Program-made: the position numbers and the translations under genes
Notes under the pieces: model-generated
What the model was told of the DNA's origin: nothing
The model's input: only the letters and a program-made list of their open reading frames with translations
Database searches by the model: none
NCBI GenBank assembly: GCA_005883885.1
Contig: VAYF01000044.1
Coordinates: forward strand, 1 to 13,216
Length of the DNA stretch: 13,216 nt
Direction: 5' to 3'
DNA from: Actinomycetota bacterium
GTDB lineage: Bacteria; Actinomycetota; UBA4738; HRBIN12
Shown here: piece after piece, positions 5,515-11,859 of the stretch
How positions within the stretch are numbered: the first letter of the stretch is position 1
How the letters are laid out: each line of letters begins with the position of its first letter

Positions 5515-5978
5515 CGCATGTCCGAGCGGATCGCCATCACCCACATCCCGGTCTCGGTCGGGAGCGAGAGCTCCCGCAGGGTGTGGCCGGCCGCGGCCGA
5601 CCCGTCGCGGACACGGACCCGGGCGGTCATCTCATCCGCATGCCGGAGGTCCGGCCGGAGCACGTCGGGGATCCCGAGGCGAGCGGCGATCACCCGGGCG
5701 ATGTCGGAGGCGGCGTCGCCGACCTTCTGGATGGCGTCGGCGATCCAGAGCACGCCGGCCATGCCCTCGGCGTCCTCGGGGCTTCGCGCCGCGAGCATCG
5801 CGATCGTCCGCAGCCTGCGCAGGTACAGGGTCGATCGCTCCTCCAGCCGGCCGACCTCTTCGGCCAGCTTCTCCTCGTTGAAGAAGACGGCCGCGTACGC
5901 CAGGTCGACCATCAGCTCGGAGGCGTCCTTCAGCTCGACGAGCAGGTCTTTGACGGTGTTCGGCTCATGTTCATCCAT
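5430..5978 (-). CDS. PhoU-TrkA_C domain protein, first copy, with truncated TrkA_C
   Basis: A 182-residue paralogue of the next gene. Residues 5-105 form the PhoU-like bundle (KDLLVELKDASELMVDLAYAAVFFNEEKLAEEVGRLEER). Residues 118-150 start a TrkA_C domain (AGHTLRELSLPTETGMWVMAIRSDMRWEFDP). After RWEFDP the expected '..LRxGDxLIxxGxxEG' half is missing; instead about 30 arginine-rich residues follow, which are simply the second copy's 5' coding sequence read in another frame. The other two frames do not contain the missing half either. So the domain is broken, probably by a deletion of about 100-150 bp removing the end of this gene and the junction to the next, or by an assembly error. The ATG start overlaps the transporter stop by 8 nt (ATGGATGA), a sign of translational coupling. 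Confidence 0.75.
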   Translation of the reverse strand: MDEHEPNTVKDLLVELKDASELMVDLAYAAVFFNEEKLAEEVGRLEERSTLYLRRLRTIAMLAARSPEDAEGMAGVLWIADAIQKVGDAASDIARVIAARLGIPDVLRPDLRHADEMTARVRVRDGSAAAGHTLRELSLPTETGMWVMAIRSDMRWEFDPRRRRATRRRCRSSIVRSTSSWR

Positions 5979-7221
5979 GGAGCACTCCCGATGATGTCAT
6001 GACGATCAGGACCACCGCCACGCCGGCCAGGTCCATCACGCTCGTGATGATGGGAACACCCTGGTTGTCGGGGTCCAGCCCGAACCGATAGGTAACGACA
6101 GCGAGGTAGTACCCCGCGAGCACCGTGAGCGGGGTGACCAGCAGTCCCGCCAGGAGCGTCGCGCCGATCAGCGTCCACGCGCCGGGCATCCCCGGCAGTC
6201 CGGTCGCCGCTCCGAGCGCCCACGAGATCGCGCCGATCATCGTGAAGACGACGATGGACAGCCCGAGCACGATCGATCCGTCGACGATAGCGGGCGTGTC
6301 CGGACGGCCCGAGGGAGTGATCACCCCGATCTGGAGCTTGGAGGTGATCCGGGAGGAGAAGATCCCCCCGAGCGCTCCGGCCTGCGACACGAACGGCGGG
6401 ATCAACGACAGGAGGACGGGGACGGCCGTGAGCTCCGCGAGCCGGGCCTGCTGGAGGCCGCCGGAGAGGATGTCGAGGATCGGGGTGAGCAGGATCGTCG
6501 CCGTCATCTCGAGCACGACACGGCGGACCTGTGGGTCACGAGCGATGTACGAGCGAACCGCGGCGGCGGTCGACACCCCGATCGCAACGATCCCGATCCC
6601 GACGGCGACCGCCTCGTTGCGCACCAGGAACGTGGCGAGGAACAGGCTCGGAAGGGTCGTCATGTCGCCGAGCGCGGTGACCATGGGCGTCGAGACGGAG
6701 TCCAGGTCCCATTCCAGCCGATAGGAGAGCGCCGACAGACCGATCGTGATCGTGAGCACCAGGACGGAGCCGATCGCCCCGCCGACGATCGAGATCACGG
6801 CCAGATCCCACAGGGAGATCGACGGCTGCCCGAACAGGGCGCCGGCGAACCGCGCGAGCAGGGCGAGCCACAAGGCCGACGAGAAGGTCGTGAGGATCGC
6901 GACGTCGACGTTGCGACGCAGGACGCCGCCGGGCTCCAGGTTGATCTCCAGCACCCCGGCCGCGCTCGCCGTGCCGAGGCGTGCGCCGATCGCACCGAAG
7001 ATCGTGCCCTTCATCCCGACCGCGGCCGGGATCAGGATCAGCAAGCCGGGAAGCGCAGCGAGGGTGCCGGTGATGTGGGCGAGCGTCAGCCCTGCGACGA
7101 ACCCCGCGACCGTGCTGATGACGAGCGCGACCAGGCCCTGACGCAGCGTCCGGGTCTCGGACCGCCAGTAGCCGAGGAGCCGGCGGGCGCGGCGGACGAG
7201 GGCTGGGCGTGGCCCGGCCAT
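5971..7221 (-). CDS. SLC41/MgtE-type integral membrane divalent cation transporter
   Basis: A 416-residue, strongly hydrophobic membrane protein made of two MgtE-like transmembrane repeats, as in SLC41-type proteins; it lacks the cytoplasmic N and CBS domains of classical MgtE. Repeat 1 contains LPGLLILIPAAVGMKGTIFGAIGARLGTASAAG (the family P...G...G pore motif) and an ALGDMTTLPSLF motif. Repeat 2 contains LLSLIPPFVSQAGALGGIFSSRITSKLQIG and ends with LDPDNQGVPIITSVMDLAGV. The conserved acidic residues in the D-x-T/D-L motifs are the likely cation ligands. About ten membrane segments are visible. ATG 7221 is chosen because AAGGAG (7232-7227 on the minus strand) is 5 nt upstream. It leads a cluster with two PhoU-TrkA_C genes, the expected partners for RCK-regulated cation transport. 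Mg2+ is the most likely substrate. Confidence 0.85.
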   Translation of the reverse strand: MAGPRPALVRRARRLLGYWRSETRTLRQGLVALVISTVAGFVAGLTLAHITGTLAALPGLLILIPAAVGMKGTIFGAIGARLGTASAAGVLEINLEPGGVLRRNVDVAILTTFSSALWLALLARFAGALFGQPSISLWDLAVISIVGGAIGSVLVLTITIGLSALSYRLEWDLDSVSTPMVTALGDMTTLPSLFLATFLVRNEAVAVGIGIVAIGVSTAAAVRSYIARDPQVRRVVLEMTATILLTPILDILSGGLQQARLAELTAVPVLLSLIPPFVSQAGALGGIFSSRITSKLQIGVITPSGRPDTPAIVDGSIVLGLSIVVFTMIGAISWALGAATGLPGMPGAWTLIGATLLAGLLVTPLTVLAGYYLAVVTYRFGLDPDNQGVPIITSVMDLAGVAVVLIVMTSSGVLHG

Positions 7222-7431
7222 CGACACTCCTTCATGGCGCTCGACATCGCTCGTGCACCTCCGGTCGCGGCTTCCTGGTCAGGCTCTCTGGTCACGGCTC
7301 TCTGGTGCACCGGCCCCAAGGTCGGACCCGGGACGCGACGCTCGGGGCCCGGGGCAGTATGCCCGCGGTCGAGGGCCCAGGGCAACCCCTCCGGTGTGAG
7401 GAACCGGGCTCCGGGGCAACCCCTTTGGACC
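7222..7431 (-). promoter_or_regulatory. Leader and promoter region of the SLC41/MgtE cluster
   Basis: This 210-nt gap follows the glycosylase gene. A possible promoter on the minus strand is TTGCCC (7385-7380), 18 nt, CATACT (7361-7356), giving a leader of about 130 nt. The leader has three near-tandem repeats of GGCTYYCTGGT (plus-strand reading) at 7269-7279, 7282-7292 and 7296-7306. Upstream, GGGGCAACCCCT-like elements recur at 7380-7390 and 7413-7424, each able to form a small GGGG/CCCC stem. I see no M-box-like core by eye. Confidence 0.4.
7269..7306. repeat. Three short tandem repeats (GGCTYYCTGGT)
   Basis: GGCTTCCTGGT at 7269, GGCTCTCTGGT at 7282 and GGCTCTCTGGT at 7296 are spaced 13 and 14 bp apart. 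The last two are identical. They lie in the probable mRNA leader of the cation transporter. Confidence 0.7.
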
Positions 7432-8364
7432 TCAGCTGACCCAGTGCTCAGTGACGAAGAGCCAGAAGGCGAGCCCGGCGTCCTCGCCGTAGCGCCGGAA
7501 GCGCCGCTCGATCTGGGCGTCCGAGGGCAGCTTCCGGCGTCCGGCGGCGCGGACGTAGGCCGGCCGGGACCACGAATCGAGGATCAGTCGTGAGCTTCGA
7601 CCGAGCGTCATCATCACGTTGGCCGCCGCGTAGGGCCCGATCCCGGGCAGCGAGCGGAGGAGCGCCTCGACCTCCCCGTCGGGGAGGTCGAGGCGCGACG
7701 TGTTCGCCAGGACCTCGAGGTCGACCTCGCCGCTCGCGACCAGCTCCGCGAGCCGGACGAAGTACGGAGCCCGGTACCCGGATCGCACCACCTCGCGATA
7801 GAAGCGCTCGTCGCGACCGGCCATCGCGCGCGGGGTCGGGAACGCGTTGGCGAGCGGATCGTCCGCGAAGCCCGCGGCCGGCTCGCCGAGCTCGCGCACC
7901 AGCGCGTTGACCATCGTGGTCGTGAGGCTCCACGAGCAGTTCGTCGTGCAGAGCGTCTTGACCACGTCCTCCCACACGGTGGGGGAGCGGAGCATGCGCC
8001 CCGCGCCCGCCGTGACCCACGCGAGCCCGGGGTCGGCAGCGGCGAGGGCGTAGAACGCCGAGAGGTCCTGATCGAGCCGAAGGACGCGTGCGGCGCCCCG
8101 TGCGATCGCGTCCCGGGTCGCGGTCGAGGTCCTGGCGCCACCCAGGATCTCGACATGAGCGGCGCCTCGGTTCCCCGGCGCGATCCGTACCCTCCGCGGT
8201 ACCCCGCGGGGGATGCGGAGCGTGAGCTCAAGGGACCGGGCGGCCTCGTCGATCGCCATCGGCGCCAGGTCGTGGAACCCGTGGGAGATCAGTGTCCGCC
8301 ACAGGTCGACCCGCTCGCCGCCCGGACCGCGGAGCTGCAGTTCGATGGGGTCGTCCGGCGTCAC
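7432..8364 (-). CDS. HhH-GPD family DNA glycosylase (AlkA/OGG1-like)
   Basis: A 310-residue base-excision repair enzyme that removes damaged bases. The C-terminal half has the helix-hairpin-helix LPGIGPYAA (residues 239-247) and, after MMTLGRSSRLIL, the catalytic aspartate D263 of the GPD motif. The central segment (SPTVWEDVVKTLCTTNCSWSLTTTMVNALVRELG) corresponds to the first helices of the HhH-GPD core, and the N-terminal 100 residues are the AlkA-like beta domain. At the position where OGG1/EndoIII have the Schiff-base lysine this protein has tyrosine, so it is probably a monofunctional glycosylase (inference). There is no C-terminal four-cysteine iron-sulfur loop. GTG 8364 is chosen because it overlaps the upstream CGNR gene's stop in a GTGA, a classic coupled start; the longer frame to 8496 is antisense-like sequence within that gene. 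Substrate base is unknown. Confidence 0.88.
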   Translation of the reverse strand: MTPDDPIELQLRGPGGERVDLWRTLISHGFHDLAPMAIDEAARSLELTLRIPRGVPRRVRIAPGNRGAAHVEILGGARTSTATRDAIARGAARVLRLDQDLSAFYALAAADPGLAWVTAGAGRMLRSPTVWEDVVKTLCTTNCSWSLTTTMVNALVRELGEPAAGFADDPLANAFPTPRAMAGRDERFYREVVRSGYRAPYFVRLAELVASGEVDLEVLANTSRLDLPDGEVEALLRSLPGIGPYAAANVMMTLGRSSRLILDSWSRPAYVRAAGRRKLPSDAQIERRFRRYGEDAGLAFWLFVTEHWVS

Positions 8365-8945
8365 GCCGTCGCGCGCTCCCGTTCGCGGTACGCGCGAACC
8401 TTCGCCCGGTTGCCGCAGTCCTTCATCGTGCACCAGCGACCGGAGCGATTCTTCGAGCGATCCCAGAACACGGCGCGGCAGGTGGGGCTCGAGCACTCCT
8501 TGAATCGGGACCAGGAGCCGTCGAGTTCGGCGAGGAACGCGACGGCCAGGATCCGCCCAACCGCCCCCCGGACGCCGGCCGCCTCCGATCGGAGCGCCTT
8601 CGCGCCGAAATCGACGCTGAGCTCGGTCTCACGAGCCGCCCGGTCGAGCGTGTCGATCGACCCGGGGTCCGGCGAGCGACCCATGTTCTCGTGCACGCGC
8701 GACCGGAGGGCCTCGAGGATCCCGGCGGCCCAGCGGAGATCCGCCTCCTCAGGGGTCCGGTCGACCGTGAGCAAGCCGTGTTCGCGGAGCCACCACTCGA
8801 CCGTCTCGAGGCTGGGAGGCACCGAGTTTCGCGTGCCCTCGACGTGATCGTGCAGCGAGACGAAGCCGCGGACGAGCTCCAGATCGCCGGGTGCCGGCGG
8901 GGTCGTGTCGAGGTCGGTGTTCAGGGGTTTCCGCGTGGTCTCCAC
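8361..8945 (-). CDS. CGNR zinc-finger / ABATE-domain putative transcription factor
   Basis: A 194-residue protein of the CGNR family, proposed stress-linked DNA-binding proteins of actinobacteria and relatives. The C-terminal zinc finger is intact: FKECSSPTCRAVFWDRSKN followed by GRWCTMKDCGNRAKVRAYRERE, i.e. two C-x4-C pairs with the eponymous CGNR. The N-terminal part is the helical ABATE domain (LELVRGFVSLHDHVEGTRNSV...). I choose GTG 8945 because TATCCT (8958-8953) lies exactly 7 nt upstream, matching other leaderless starts here; GTG 8951 would leave only 1 nt. It is co-transcribed with the DNA glycosylase (GTGA overlap) and divergent from a small gene with an operator array, so it is a candidate regulator of that array (inference). 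Confidence 0.88.
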   Translation of the reverse strand: METTRKPLNTDLDTTPPAPGDLELVRGFVSLHDHVEGTRNSVPPSLETVEWWLREHGLLTVDRTPEEADLRWAAGILEALRSRVHENMGRSPDPGSIDTLDRAARETELSVDFGAKALRSEAAGVRGAVGRILAVAFLAELDGSWSRFKECSSPTCRAVFWDRSKNRSGRWCTMKDCGNRAKVRAYRERERATA

Positions 8946-8952
8946 GACCACC

Positions 8953-8958
8953 AGGATA
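8953..8958 (-). promoter_or_regulatory. -10 box of leaderless CGNR gene
   Basis: TATCCT on the minus strand is followed by 7 nt and then GTG 8945. No obvious -35 hexamer is seen. It lies 24 bp from the -35 box of the divergent small gene, so regulators binding the operator array may affect both. Confidence 0.45.
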
Positions 8959-8982
8959 CGCGACGAAACCGGAGATATCCAC

Positions 8983-9011
8983 TTGACCGGTTACTCCTGA
9001 ACCGGTATCAT
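8983..9011 (+). promoter_or_regulatory. Strong sigma-70-type promoter of the 71-codon orphan gene
   Basis: TTGACC (8983-8988), a 17-nt spacer, and TATCAT (9006-9011) form the best housekeeping-type promoter in the window. Transcription should start near 9018, leaving a leader of about 40 nt with a good Shine-Dalgarno. The -35 and -10 boxes are each embedded in a copy of the operator-like repeat. Confidence 0.75.
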
Positions 9012-9045
9012 GCCAGTAACCGGTTACAAGAGCCAGACGGGTTAC
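8983..9045. repeat. Four-site operator array related to GTAACCGGTTAC
   Basis: A perfect 12-bp palindrome, GTAACCGGTTAC, lies at 9016-9027. Related copies are at 8983-8994 (10/12 match), 8998-9009 (8/12) and 9034-9045 (8/12). Centres are 15, 18 and 18 bp apart. They cover the -35 box, the -10 box, the start site and the 5' leader, as expected for strong cooperative repression. Confidence 0.65.
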
Positions 9046-9058
9046 GAAGGGAGGAGCG

Positions 9059-9274
9059 ATGCGACCCAACATCGTCGAAGAGCTCGAGCGGCTGCGGGTG
9101 CGGGAGGCAAAGGAGCGGGCGTCGCACCCCGCGAAGCGATCGAGGAGGCAGCTGAACCGAGCCCTCCGGAAGGCCCGGCGCGCGATCGCGCGTGGCGCCG
9201 AGCGGAACCCCGACCAGCGCCCCGCCATGGATTCCCTCGACGACTGGATCCTGTTCGGCCCCCGGATGCACTGA
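9059..9274 (+). CDS. Small basic orphan protein under operator control
   Basis: A 71-residue protein I cannot assign to a family. It is basic (19 Arg/Lys against 10 Asp/Glu) and looks mostly helical: VEELERLRVREAKERA, then a basic QLNRALRKARRAIARG helix, then a short acidic-aromatic tail SLDDWILFGPRMH. It has no signal peptide and no cysteine. It is convincingly a gene: AAGGGAGGAG lies 2-12 nt before the ATG, and the strongest promoter in the window is correctly placed upstream. A tight palindromic operator array suggests that its expression is normally shut off and induced by a specific signal. It could be a nucleic-acid-binding or protein-binding small regulator; this is a guess from composition only. 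A TCCACC-GA-GGTGGA inverted repeat (9281-9294) follows the stop. Confidence 0.7.
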   Translation: MRPNIVEELERLRVREAKERASHPAKRSRRQLNRALRKARRAIARGAERNPDQRPAMDSLDDWILFGPRMH

Positions 9275-9323
9275 GGCCCATCCACCGAGGTGGAAGCGGA
9301 CGGTCGGAGCGCGTGGCCGCGCG

Positions 9324-9329
9324 TACCAT
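9324..9329 (+). promoter_or_regulatory. -10 box of leaderless HesB-like gene
   Basis: TACCAT is followed by 6 nt and then ATG 9336. There is no Shine-Dalgarno between them, so the mRNA probably begins at or next to the start codon. Confidence 0.5.
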
Positions 9330-9335
9330 CGAGTC

Positions 9336-9578
9336 ATGGTGGAGCTGACGCCGCGCGCGCACGATGCGCTCCTGACCTCGCAGACCGCCGCCCGACGGTT
9401 CGATCCGGAGGCGCACCTCCGGCTGACCGCCGACGGGGCGACGGTGCGCGCCACGCTCGTCTCGGGGCCCGAGCCGGGCGACGCCGTCCTCGAGGTCGGC
9501 GCGCTGACGATCTTCGTCGCTCCCGGGGTCACGGGGACCGTCGACGCCGGCGAGCACAACGAGCTCACGGCCAGCTGA
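9336..9578 (+). CDS. HesB/IscA-like fold protein lacking cysteines
   Basis: An 80-residue protein resembling the HesB/IscA iron-sulfur carrier fold: LTPRAHDALLTSQ at the start, a central AHLRLTADGATVRATLV strand pair, then PGDAVLEVGALTIFVAP and VTGTVDAGEH. In A-type carriers three cysteines bind the cluster; this protein has none, so it cannot be a cluster carrier. It probably belongs to the cysteine-less HesB-like proteins common in actinobacteria, of unknown role. The start is supported by a TACCAT box 6 nt upstream. The DksA/TraR-like gene begins 1 nt after its stop and the methyltransferase gene follows with a 1-nt overlap, so the three form one operon. Assignment rests on pattern only. 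Confidence 0.6.
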   Translation: MVELTPRAHDALLTSQTAARRFDPEAHLRLTADGATVRATLVSGPEPGDAVLEVGALTIFVAPGVTGTVDAGEHNELTAS

Positions 9579-9579
9579 C

Positions 9580-9915
9580 ATGGACACCCCGCCGATACGC
9601 GACGTGCTCGAGGAACGACGTTCGGGGCTCGACGCCGAGCTCCGAGAGCTCACGGCGGTCCCCCGGGACCCCGCCGCCGCCGTCTCGTTCGGCAAGCGGA
9701 TCGGCGACGGCACGACGGAGGCCGTCGATCGTTTGAGCAAGGTGGGTGCGGCCGAACAGCTCGACGCGATGCGTTCAGACGTCGTCCGAGCCCTGGAGAA
9801 GCTGGACGACGGGACCTACGGGCTCTGCGACCGATGCGGCGGGCCGATCCCTGACGAGCGGCTCGAGGCGAGGCCGTGGTCGGTGCTGTGTGTCCGGTGT
9901 GCGTCGCTGCGCTGA
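9580..9915 (+). CDS. DksA/TraR-type C4 zinc-finger protein
   Basis: A 111-residue protein of the DksA/TraR family. It has an N-terminal coiled-coil (VLEERRSGLDAELRELT... to LEKLDDGTYG) and a C-terminal four-cysteine zinc finger: C83-x2-C86 in LCDRCGGPIP and C104-x2-C107 in LCVRCASLR, with the usual 'ERLEARPW' between. DksA-like proteins enter the RNA polymerase secondary channel and adjust transcription in response to stress. In actinobacteria many short members are uncharacterised, so a DksA-like role is inference from the family. The tip of the coiled coil shows no clear paired aspartates as in E. coli DksA. It starts 1 nt after the HesB-like gene and its TGA overlaps the methyltransferase ATG (TGATG). 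Confidence 0.88.
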   Translation: MDTPPIRDVLEERRSGLDAELRELTAVPRDPAAAVSFGKRIGDGTTEAVDRLSKVGAAEQLDAMRSDVVRALEKLDDGTYGLCDRCGGPIPDERLEARPWSVLCVRCASLR

Positions 9916-10490
9916 TGTGGTGGCGACACGCCTACCGGTGGATGTACCGCACGGGTCGCACTCCTTGGGACACGGGTGTCACCCCTCCAGAGGTGGTCGA
10001 GCTGATCGAGGGTCCGGCCGCGCTCGCCCCGGACCGAGCGCTCGATCTCGGCTGCGGCACCGGGACGAACGTCCGGTACCTCGCCGAGCACGGTTGGGAG
10101 GCGACGGGGGTCGACGCCGTTCCGGCGGCGATCGACCGGGCGACGGCCAAGCTGGGCCGCGTCCCGCACGCTCGCGTTGTCCTCGGCGACGTGACCGAGC
10201 TCGAGCGGCTCGACCTCGCGGGTCCGTTCGAACTGGTGCTCGACATCGGGTGCTTCCACTCGATCGAACGTCGCCGCCGCCCCGCGTACGCGGCGGGCGT
10301 CGCGTCGCTCACACGTCCGGGAGCGCGCCTCTTCATCTTCGCCTTCGCTCGTCGAGGCGCATTCCGTCCCCTCGGCGTGACCCCCGCGGAGATGGTGACC
10401 CGCTTCGCGCCGTGGTTCGAGCCGGTGGGGAGGATCCGTGGCACGAGCCCGCCGGGCGCGGCCTGGTACCTCCTGCGGAGGGCGGCCTGA
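9915..10490 (+). CDS. Class I SAM-dependent methyltransferase
   Basis: A 191-residue protein with the Rossmann-like class I methyltransferase fold. SAM-binding motif I is ALDLGCGTGTNVRYLA, followed by motif II WEATGVDAVPAAIDRATAK, an acidic VVLGDVTEL (adenine-contacting aspartate), and motif IV ELVLDIGCFHSIE. The arrangement resembles small-molecule methyltransferases of the thiopurine/TehB-like group, including a conserved W in TGRTPWDTG near the N-terminus, but the substrate cannot be read from the sequence. ATG 9915 overlaps the stop of the DksA-like gene by one base, indicating coupling; an upstream in-frame ATG at 9876 would add only sequence belonging to that gene. It is the last gene of the three-gene operon and is convergent with zwf. 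Confidence 0.88.
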   Translation: MWWRHAYRWMYRTGRTPWDTGVTPPEVVELIEGPAALAPDRALDLGCGTGTNVRYLAEHGWEATGVDAVPAAIDRATAKLGRVPHARVVLGDVTELERLDLAGPFELVLDIGCFHSIERRRRPAYAAGVASLTRPGARLFIFAFARRGAFRPLGVTPAEMVTRFAPWFEPVGRIRGTSPPGAAWYLLRRAA

Positions 10491-10517
10491 AGGCGCCCGT
10501 CCGTGAGCGTCAGGCCG
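10483..10517. terminator. Possible bidirectional stem-loop between convergent genes
   Basis: CGGCCTGA (10483-10490) and TCAGGCCG (10510-10517) form a perfect 8-bp inverted repeat separated by 19 nt. Each arm includes the stop codon of one of the two convergent genes. There is no T-tract, so it is at best a weak or factor-assisted terminator. Confidence 0.3.
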
Positions 10518-11772
10518 AGAGCCGGCCGGGCTCGCGCGGCGCGATCCACCCGCCGTCGCCTGCGGCAAGCTCCTCGCACGACGCCGGTCCCCACGACCCA
10601 GGTGCGTAAGGCTCCACGGGGGGTGGATCGTCCAGCAGCGGCTGGACGATCCGCCAGGTCTCCTCGATCACGTCCTGTCGCGGGAACAGCGTGCCGTCGC
10701 CCACGAGCGCGTCCTTCAGGAGGCGCTCGTAGGGGCCCGGCGCCTCGCCGAGCTGCTCGTCGAAGGAGAGGTCGAGATGGACCGACTGGGTCGCGGGCGC
10801 GCCCGGCTTCTTGAGGAGGAGCCCGATGCTCGCACCCGCGTCCTCTCCGATCCGGAGCTTCATATGGTTGTGGTGGCGCAAGGCGCGCACACCGTCCCCA
10901 AGCATGATGGCGGGCGGGCTGCGGAACCGGATGTCCACCTCGGTCGCCGTCATCGCCAGCTTCTTCCCGGCGCGCAGGTAGAACGGGACCCCCGCCCATC
11001 GCCAGTTCTCGATCTTCAGCCGCAGCGCGGCGAACGTTTCGGTCGTCGACCCCGGCGCGACCCCGTCGACCTCCTGGTAGCCCTCGTATTGGCCGCGCAC
11101 GTAGTGCGCGGGATCCGCGCCGGGCATCGCCCGGAAGACGTCGAGGCGGCGATCCGCCAGGGCCTCCGAACCTCCCGAGAGCGGCTCCATCGCAACGAGG
11201 GCGAGCACCTGGAGGAGATGGTTCTGGACGACGTCGCGCAGGCACCCGACCTCGTCGTAGAACCGTCCCCGGCCCTCCACGCCGAAGCGCTCCGCCATCG
11301 TGATCTGCACCGACTCGATGTGGTCGCGGTTCCAGAGGGGCTCGAACATCTCGTTGGCGAACCGGAGGTACACGATGTCTTGGACCGGCTCCTTCCCGAG
11401 GAAATGGTCGATCCGGAAGATCTGGTCCTCGCCGATCACCTCGAGCAGCTCGCGGTTGAGCTCGCGCGCCGAGGCGAGGTCGTGCCCGAACGGCTTCTCG
11501 ATCACGACCCGCGCCCCGTCGGTGAGGTCTGCTTCCGCCAGCCCGCGGACGACGGACCCGAACAGGGACGGCGGGGTCTCGAGGTAGAACACGGGATGCT
11601 CCGCCGCGCCCAGCTTCTCGCGGAGACGGTCGAACGTCGTGGGGTCGTTGGTGTCGCCCGCGACGTATCGGAGGCGTGCGAGGAGCCTGCCGAGAGCTTC
11701 CTGCTCCGCCGGCCCCTGTTCCTCGATCGCGGCCCGGGCGTGTGCGCGGAGGTCGGCGTCGGTCCACGTCGG
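10510..11772 (-). pseudogene. zwf: Glucose-6-phosphate dehydrogenase lacking its N-terminal NADP-binding segment
   Basis: Glucose-6-phosphate dehydrogenase makes NADPH in the first step of the oxidative pentose-phosphate pathway. The readable 420 residues cover nearly the whole enzyme: VVIEKPFG, the active-site RIDHFLGKE, LRFAN, DVVQNHLLQ, ENWRWAGVPFYLRAGKKL and the end YAPGSWGPAS. Reading back, family-like sequence continues (TWTDADLRAHARAAI...LRYVAGDTNDPTTFDRL...HPVFYLETPPSLF) up to a TGA at 11775-11773. Compared with E. coli Zwf about 50 residues are missing, including the GxxGDLA dinucleotide-binding motif. No frame between here and gnd contains it. No ATG, GTG or TTG exists in frame before GTG 11592, which would remove still more. 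The gene is therefore probably inactive, or the assembly is missing sequence here. Confidence 0.8.
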
Positions 11773-11799
11773 TCATGTCGCTCGCGATCCTCCGGCGCC

Positions 11800-11829
11800 G
11801 TGACAGCGACGCCAACCCGAGGATACGGT
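11800..11829 (+). promoter_or_regulatory. Probable gnd promoter
   Basis: GTGACA (11800-11805), 18 nt, TACGGT (11824-11829) gives a sigma-70-like promoter about 25-30 nt before gnd, with a proper Shine-Dalgarno (GGGAGGG, 11849-11855) in between. On the opposite strand TATCCT (11825-11820) overlaps the same -10 region and could drive the remnant zwf. Confidence 0.5.
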
Positions 11830-11859
11830 CCAGCGCAGGAAGAGCGACGGGAGGGTCCG

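Noticed and set aside
7322..7424. CRISPR-like array of GC-rich repeats
   Set aside because: Repeats are short, imperfect and only two or three in number, with no regular spacer and no cas genes.
9281..9294. Terminator after the 71-codon gene (TCCACC-GA-GGTGGA)
   Set aside because: The loop would be only 2 nt and no T-tract follows; it may be a palindromic site but not a recognisable terminator.
9932..11815. Very long minus-strand ORF (627 codons) across zwf and the methyltransferase
   Set aside because: It is antisense or out of frame to genes with clear family motifs and is rich in Arg/Pro/Gly, as expected for GC-rich shadow frames.
10777..11859. N-terminal extension of the gnd reading frame by 361 codons
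   Set aside because: It is antisense to zwf; gnd homology and a good Shine-Dalgarno both place the start at 11860.
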